Source: Candidatus Magnetocorallium paracelense
GTDB taxonomy: Bacteria > Nitrospirota > Thermodesulfovibrionia > Thermodesulfovibrionales > Magnetobacteriaceae
Assembly: GCA_029001845.1 (NCBI GenBank)
Contig: JAREWP010000071.1
Location: 1-52,640, forward strand
Direction of reading: 5' to 3'
Length of the DNA stretch: 52,640 bases
The notes under the pieces are model-generated. The model was not told where the DNA came from. It was given only the letters and a program-made list of their open reading frames with translations, and did no database searches. A program made the translations under genes and the position numbers. Below, piece after piece: positions 48,636-52,640 of the stretch. Position 1 is the stretch's first letter; each line of letters starts with the position of its first letter.

Positions 48636-50597
48636 CTACATTCCGAACATATCGACTAAAACAAAATTCATCGCCCCTGCCACGACAAAGGCGCTGACAT
48701 TGATTATCAAGGCCATGACAAGCGCGTTTTTCATGCCAAGTTGTTTTACCATGGCCCCTATATTGGCGAAACAGGGGATAAACATCGTTGTGAGAGTAAC
48801 GGCTATTATACATTGCGCATAATTCAGCACGCCCTTGTCTATAAGGTTCATAATAAGAGCAGCAGCAGCCTCATGCCTGGCCATGGTCAATATCAGCGCG
48901 TCTACCATATCGAGAGGCAGTCCGAGAAAGCCCTCCATAAGGGGGCTGACAGCTGATTTTGCAGCCAGCAGTATGCCGGATTTATCGAGAACAAAAAGAG
49001 CGAGTGCGGCATAAATAAAAACAGGCACAGCCTCCTTAAGAAACCAGTACAATCTGTAATAGGTCTTTTTCAGTACAGCCCGAATATTCGGCAGCCTGAT
49101 TGCAGGCAATTCCTGAATATATGACGTGCTTAAGTCCTTTTTCAATACATTATTGAGAATAAGTCCGGCCGTGATCTCTACAAAGGCAAGCACCGAAAAA
49201 GCGATTGCAAATGCCGTAATACCCATCTTTCCCAGGATACTCATGTTCAGACCCATCTGCGCCGCACAGGGAATGGCGAATCCTATCAAAAAGATAGCGA
49301 TATACCTCTCTCTCCATGTAGCCAGAGATTTTGCCGTTAAAGTGGCCATGGTCTTACATCCGAAGCCGAGCACCATAGGCATAATCGCAGCGCCGCTTAG
49401 TCCCAGTTTCTCAAAAACCTTCTTAGAAAGAACGCTGAGGTTAGGAATATATCCAATATCTTCCAGTACGTTATAGAGCAGGAAGAAAACCGATAATATC
49501 GGAAGAACAGTTATAAAAGCGTTGGCAAGACCAAGAGAAAGCACGCCATAGTCTCCTATAAGAAATTCGTTCCAAAAAGGATAGGGAACAAGGCTGTCTA
49601 TCTGCGACTGAACAGGCGCCCAAATTGTCTCGTCCATCCATCCGGCTATCTCGTTTGCAACATTAACAACAAGCAGATACATCACAAGTATTATTGACAG
49701 AAGTATGGGAATACCGAATACAACATGCCTGCTGAGCCCCGCGAATGTGTGGGCAAAGCCCTTTGTCTCGACCTTCTGTCTTTTAGTAATATTGACCGTT
49801 ATTTCATTGACAACATGCGTATGCTTGTCACTAATGATTCTGCCCGGATTTACATTGAACTGATTAATGATCGCTTCTGCTTCGAGTAAAATATTTTCAC
49901 CCTCTCCTTTGCCCCCTTGAACAGGCAGACTGTCGGCAATAAAACGATCGCCCGTTAACAGAAGAAAGGCAGTTTTTCTTTTAAAGCTGAAATTTTCCGG
50001 CAGCAAAGAGACGATCCTTGAAATGCCCTCTTCAATAATATCGCCATAAAAAGAGAGCCTTTTTCCGATCCTTGCATTTGTAATCTCCTGTTTGAGTTCG
50101 TTGGTGCCTACCCCGTCTACGGCAATCGATTCTACCACGGGAATCCCAAATGTTTGAGAAAGCTTGTCAGAGTCTATCCAAACACCTTTTCTGTTAGATT
50201 CGTCCAAGGCGTTTACAGTCAGAACCATGGGAATTTTCAGGTCAATAAGATCCAACGTCAAATTAAGGGATTGTTTGAGCCTGTTGGCGTCTATGCACTG
50301 GACAAGAATGTCAGGCGTGTCTGTGAGCAGCAATTCTCTTACTACCAGCTCTTCCTCAGAGTTGATATAGAGAGAGTTGAGCCCAGGCGTGTCATATATC
50401 TCATATGTAATATTATCGTAATGAAAAACACCTTTTTTAATATCTATTGTTGAAAGAGGATAGTTGGCCACAAGAGCGTAATCACCGGTAAGATTATTGA
50501 ATATCTGGCTTTTACCGGAGTTCGGCAACCCCAGTATCGCCACTTTCTTTACAGTACCCTGAACAGCAGGTGAATGGAGATCGTTAACCATTGTCAT
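48636..50597 (-). CDS. feoB: FeoB-type ferrous iron transporter
   Basis: The 653-residue protein carries an N-terminal GTPase domain: G1 GLPNSGKS at 23-30, G3 DTPG at 69-72, G4 NALD at 129-132. Unlike the usual NxPGxT switch, the region reads ANYPLSTIDIKKG. The membrane part shows several segments with VVFGIPILLSIILVMYLLV, gate-like FGCKTMATLTAKSLATWRER, PCAAQMGLNMSILGKMG, and EAAAALIMNLIDKG. The Cys in FGCKT and in PCAAQ are FeoB features. It should import Fe(II) in a GTP-dependent way. AAGGAG lies six bases before the first ATG. The DtxR-FeoA gene follows. At 653 residues it is somewhat shorter than many FeoB proteins. Confidence 0.9.
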   Translation of the reverse strand: MTMVNDLHSPAVQGTVKKVAILGLPNSGKSQIFNNLTGDYALVANYPLSTIDIKKGVFHYDNITYEIYDTPGLNSLYINSEEELVVRELLLTDTPDILVQCIDANRLKQSLNLTLDLIDLKIPMVLTVNALDESNRKGVWIDSDKLSQTFGIPVVESIAVDGVGTNELKQEITNARIGKRLSFYGDIIEEGISRIVSLLPENFSFKRKTAFLLLTGDRFIADSLPVQGGKGEGENILLEAEAIINQFNVNPGRIISDKHTHVVNEITVNITKRQKVETKGFAHTFAGLSRHVVFGIPILLSIILVMYLLVVNVANEIAGWMDETIWAPVQSQIDSLVPYPFWNEFLIGDYGVLSLGLANAFITVLPILSVFFLLYNVLEDIGYIPNLSVLSKKVFEKLGLSGAAIMPMVLGFGCKTMATLTAKSLATWRERYIAIFLIGFAIPCAAQMGLNMSILGKMGITAFAIAFSVLAFVEITAGLILNNVLKKDLSTSYIQELPAIRLPNIRAVLKKTYYRLYWFLKEAVPVFIYAALALFVLDKSGILLAAKSAVSPLMEGFLGLPLDMVDALILTMARHEAAAALIMNLIDKGVLNYAQCIIAVTLTTMFIPCFANIGAMVKQLGMKNALVMALIINVSAFVVAGAMNFVLVDMFGM

Positions 50598-50757
50598 AAA
50601 GGACTCCTTAATTAGCTTAAAGTGAGAATCAGAATCAATAATAATATTAGCATTTAAAATTGGGATTTTTCAAGAAAAAAACGATGAAATCGGATTATCT
50701 GTTGATTTGGTAATGGAAAAGAGTTATAATTATTATTGAAAATGGGTTAAAACTGAT

Positions 50758-51216
50758 ATGGAAACCAATGTCGTTGTTATTTCAGCCGATTTAATAAGAG
50801 GGAACATAATAACAAAGACTTTTAAGCGGAATGGTATGAAAGCTTATTTTTGCGAAGGAATAAGTAACGCTAAAAATGAAATAATCGACCATGCGCCGGG
50901 AGTTGTTGTTATCGACACAAAAGACTTTTATAAAAAAGAACTGAGCCAGATCGAGGATATGGAGGACATATTGAATGGCAGGAATCTGATTTTTCTGGCT
51001 GACCAGTCTGCCAACCTCTCAAAAGATTTACTGACCCTCGGTAAGCACCGGATATTATACGACCCTCTGGATCCTGAGTTAATCGTAAAGAAAACAGCGG
51101 AATTAATGCTCTCCCAAGACAAGGAAACACTTTCTCCACAATCTGACGCACCAAAAGTACAAACAGAAACAGGGGCAATAATGGATGACCTGAAAAGCCT
51201 TCTCTCACTGAAATGA
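50758..51216 (+). CDS. degenerate receiver-like protein
   Basis: The 152-residue protein has the beta-alpha pattern of a receiver domain: NVVVISADLIRGNIITKTFK, GMKAYFCEGISNAKNEI, PGVVVIDTKDF, RNLIFLADQS, HRILYDPLDPELIVKKTAEL. The first acidic pair is replaced (SAD), one Asp is kept in VVIDTK, and the conserved Lys before Pro becomes Tyr-Asp-Pro. It is therefore probably not phosphorylated in the normal way. A linker leads to a short acidic-to-basic C-terminal helix (MDDLKSLLSLK), which could bind a partner. It lies alone between feoB and the actin-like gene. Confidence 0.7.
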   Translation: METNVVVISADLIRGNIITKTFKRNGMKAYFCEGISNAKNEIIDHAPGVVVIDTKDFYKKELSQIEDMEDILNGRNLIFLADQSANLSKDLLTLGKHRILYDPLDPELIVKKTAELMLSQDKETLSPQSDAPKVQTETGAIMDDLKSLLSLK

Positions 51217-51217
51217 A

Positions 51218-51304
51218 GAATCAATCGAATATCGAACCGGGAATAATGAATTTCGAAGTAAAAACTTCATAACTCGACATTTCCTGTTCGATATTCGATA
51301 TTCA
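51218..51304. repeat. family E inverted repeat, copy E2
   Basis: The left arm GAATCAATCGAATATCGAAC and the right arm GTTCGATATTCGATATTC pair imperfectly, and the inner GAAGTAAAAACTTC adds a short hairpin. It matches E1 at 47563-47641 in the ends. It begins one base after the stop of the receiver-like gene. Confidence 0.6.
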
Positions 51305-51400
51305 AAAGTTTTTTTTAAATTGAATTCCCGCCTAAATTTGAGCGTTTATGCCCCTCCGTGTCGCTATAAAACATGAAAATTATTTATAACGATTCGAAGG

Positions 51401-51495
51401 GTTGAATCGGCGTGTTCGCCCCGGCCGGCATGCGATTATTCCGATGTGTTTGCTCGTTCGCCACCACCGGGGCGGACACACAAGTCCGCCCCTAT
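51401..51495. repeat. family F inverted repeat, copy F2
   Basis: CGTGTTCGCCCCGGCC on the left pairs with ACCGGGGCGGACACACAAGT then CCGCCCCTA on the right. The same arms in F1 confirm a dispersed repeat. It lies upstream of the actin-like gene, where a TATAAT at about 51565-51570 may be the -10 element. The gap 51217-51623 otherwise holds nothing. Confidence 0.6.
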
Positions 51496-51623
51496 ATTTT
51501 CTTGTAGTCATTTATTTCGCGACAAAATTATTTCAGTTTACTGATTTTTTTATTTTGAATTTTATATAATACGTACGCTCAATATTACAATACTTATAAA
51601 AAAATATCTTTCGGGAGGAAAAT

Positions 51624-52640
51624 ATGGCGGAAGGCATGGAAATCAATAATTACAGAGATGAAATCGACAGACTGAAACAGCGTCTTGTAGAAATAGAAAG
51701 CGATAAGGGAGCTCAGACAACAAGTAGTCTTACTCAACCCACCGCACCTCAGCCCGCAGTTACAGGCATGACAAGTCCGACAGAAGCGGTTCAAAGACCT
51801 GTCACCGCACCTGCTGCAACGGCTGTAGGGTCTGACTCTGTACCCCCCCAGGGCCCGGTCGGTCTGGATGTCGGGACGAGCAATCTGGTAATGACGCAGA
51901 ATCAGGGCAGTTCTGTTCATGTGGTAAAGCAGTTAAACGCCTTTTTTACGGTGCCGCAATCCAATTTTACAAGAGACATTTTGTTGAAGAACAATGTACT
52001 CTTTGTTGAACACAACGACGAGTATTATATCATCGGGTATTCTGCCGAGGGATTCGCCAATATGTTTAACGCCAACACCCGCAGGCCCATAGAGAGGGGA
52101 TTGCTGAGTCCTTTGGAGAACGAGGGGATAATGATCATGCAGTCTCTGATAAACTCAATATTACAGAAGCCCAAAAAGTTCGGAGAGTCCGTTTGTTTCA
52201 GCGTACCCGGGGAGCCCGTTGAGGGCGGCGCCTATGTGGCGGGTCATGAGATGATCATAAAGATGTATTTGGAGAGTATGGGGTTTTCTCCCATATCGAT
52301 AAACGAGGGACTGGCTGTGGTGATGTCCGAGCTTGCAGAGGATAATTTTACCGGTATAGGAATCAGCATGGGCGGGGGCATGTGCAATGTCTGCCTGGCC
52401 TATTTGTCAGTGCCTGTCATCTCTTTTAGTATAAGGAAGGCGGGAGACTATATAGATACGATGGTGAGCAGGGATGTGGGAATGTCGGCGACCAAGATCA
52501 AGACGATAAAGGAGGAGTCTCTGGATTTGTCGGTGTTGCCCAGGGACAAGGTGGGAACGGTGTTGCACATCTACTATACCGATCTTATAAGCGTGTTGAT
52601 CCGTACGTTGCAGGAAGTCATATCCTCTTCCGACAGAGTG
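51624..52640 (+). CDS. actin-like ATPase (MreB/FtsA/ParM-type fold) with N-terminal coiled coil, cut by window edge
   Basis: The first 339 residues are in the window, starting at ATG 51624 after a strong GGGAGG. Residues 6-30 are a short coiled coil (INNYRDEIDRLKQRLVEIES). A Pro/Thr/Ala-rich linker runs to about 75. The actin-like core begins with phosphate-1 motif VGLDVGTSNLVM, continues with the VCFSVPGEPVEGGAYVAG block that resembles the MreB VxGxPxG region, and GIGISMGGGMCNVCLAYLSV takes the place of phosphate 2. It should bind ATP. The usual Asp of the phosphate-2 loop is Ser, so hydrolysis may be weak. The linker and coil are not normal in MreB. The missing end would decide between a filament former and an FtsA-like adapter. 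Confidence 0.8.
   Translation, partial: MAEGMEINNYRDEIDRLKQRLVEIESDKGAQTTSSLTQPTAPQPAVTGMTSPTEAVQRPVTAPAATAVGSDSVPPQGPVGLDVGTSNLVMTQNQGSSVHVVKQLNAFFTVPQSNFTRDILLKNNVLFVEHNDEYYIIGYSAEGFANMFNANTRRPIERGLLSPLENEGIMIMQSLINSILQKPKKFGESVCFSVPGEPVEGGAYVAGHEMIIKMYLESMGFSPISINEGLAVVMSELAEDNFTGIGISMGGGMCNVCLAYLSVPVISFSIRKAGDYIDTMVSRDVGMSATKIKTIKEESLDLSVLPRDKVGTVLHIYYTDLISVLIRTLQEVISSSDRV

Noticed and set aside
50598-50660. A Fur box upstream of feoB
   Set aside because: The stretch GAGAATCAGAATCAATAATA has a loose resemblance only, with several mismatches to the 7-1-7 form.
1-52640. tRNA, rRNA or riboswitch genes
   Set aside because: I searched by eye for T-loop sequences such as GGTTCGAATCC and for conserved rRNA segments and found none in a non-coding stretch.

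Overview
This window is a bacterial chromosome segment, AT-leaning by eye, with short operons alternating between strands. The genes suggest a Gram-negative, flexibly anaerobic bacterium: a three-subunit split glutamate synthase with extra ferredoxin-type clusters, a five-haem secreted cytochrome, FeoB with a DtxR-family regulator, Fur, acetyl-CoA synthetase, CheD, and many HDOD, HD-GYP and GGDEF/EAL signalling proteins. This would fit Desulfobacterota, Nitrospirota or a related candidate phylum, but no rRNA or strict lineage marker is present, so the placement is an inference. I found no tRNA, rRNA or CRISPR array.

Layout. 1-960: the start of an IS481-like transposase beside two decayed gene fragments (Rpn-type nuclease, radical SAM). 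964-4378: a receiver protein, a winged-helix-like membrane protein and a PhnD-type lipoprotein. 5025-9942: a surface-glycan operon (PIG-L deacetylase, GNAT-like protein, GT4 glycosyltransferase, multi-pass GT39/83-like protein) split by a nested repeat insertion. 10230-15334: split glutamate synthase on the minus strand. 15715-20166: nitroreductase, CheD, zinc-ribbon HDOD protein, orphan ThiS/MoaD-like carrier, membrane HD-GYP protein. 20310-22182: a deleted ATPase-nuclease gene, a tag glycosylase gene without a normal start codon, and a vapBC locus with a repeat between its genes. 22223-28125: a four-gene operon of three alkaline-phosphatase-superfamily enzymes and a radical SAM/SPASM protein. 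28481-33962: an aspartyl-protease-like protein, two ATPase-nuclease fusion proteins and an RG-rich secreted protein. 34530-38400: HMA2-like and small helical proteins, fur with a Fur box, a small terminator-coupled ORF, and acs. 38893-42759: DUF3391-like / HDOD / GGDEF-EAL / Cys-Lys-rich membrane protein operon. 42770-52640: cytochrome, methyltransferase, Uma2 nuclease, a membrane J-domain protein with 46-residue repeats, the DtxR-FeoA plus FeoB operon, a degenerate receiver, and an actin-like ATPase running off the window.

The most striking non-genic signal is a dense set of short non-autonomous repeats. Family A (about 132 bp) has terminal inverted repeats and 9-12 bp target-site duplications visible at five of six copies. 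Family B (about 145 bp) and family C (about 140-180 bp) are long imperfect inverted repeats that sit against gene ends, supply stop codons, and in C end in A/T tracts like bidirectional terminators. Families D, E and F are smaller inverted repeats. Several insertions have visibly changed genes: removing the 8 kb insertion restores a different C-terminus for the glycosyltransferase and brings its stop codon within two bases of the next start.

Other candidates for something new are the triple phosphatase/sulfatase plus radical SAM operon, the actin-like protein with a coiled coil and Pro/Thr-rich linker, the J-domain protein with exact 46-residue coiled-coil repeats, and the 21-codon ORF followed directly by a terminator hairpin.
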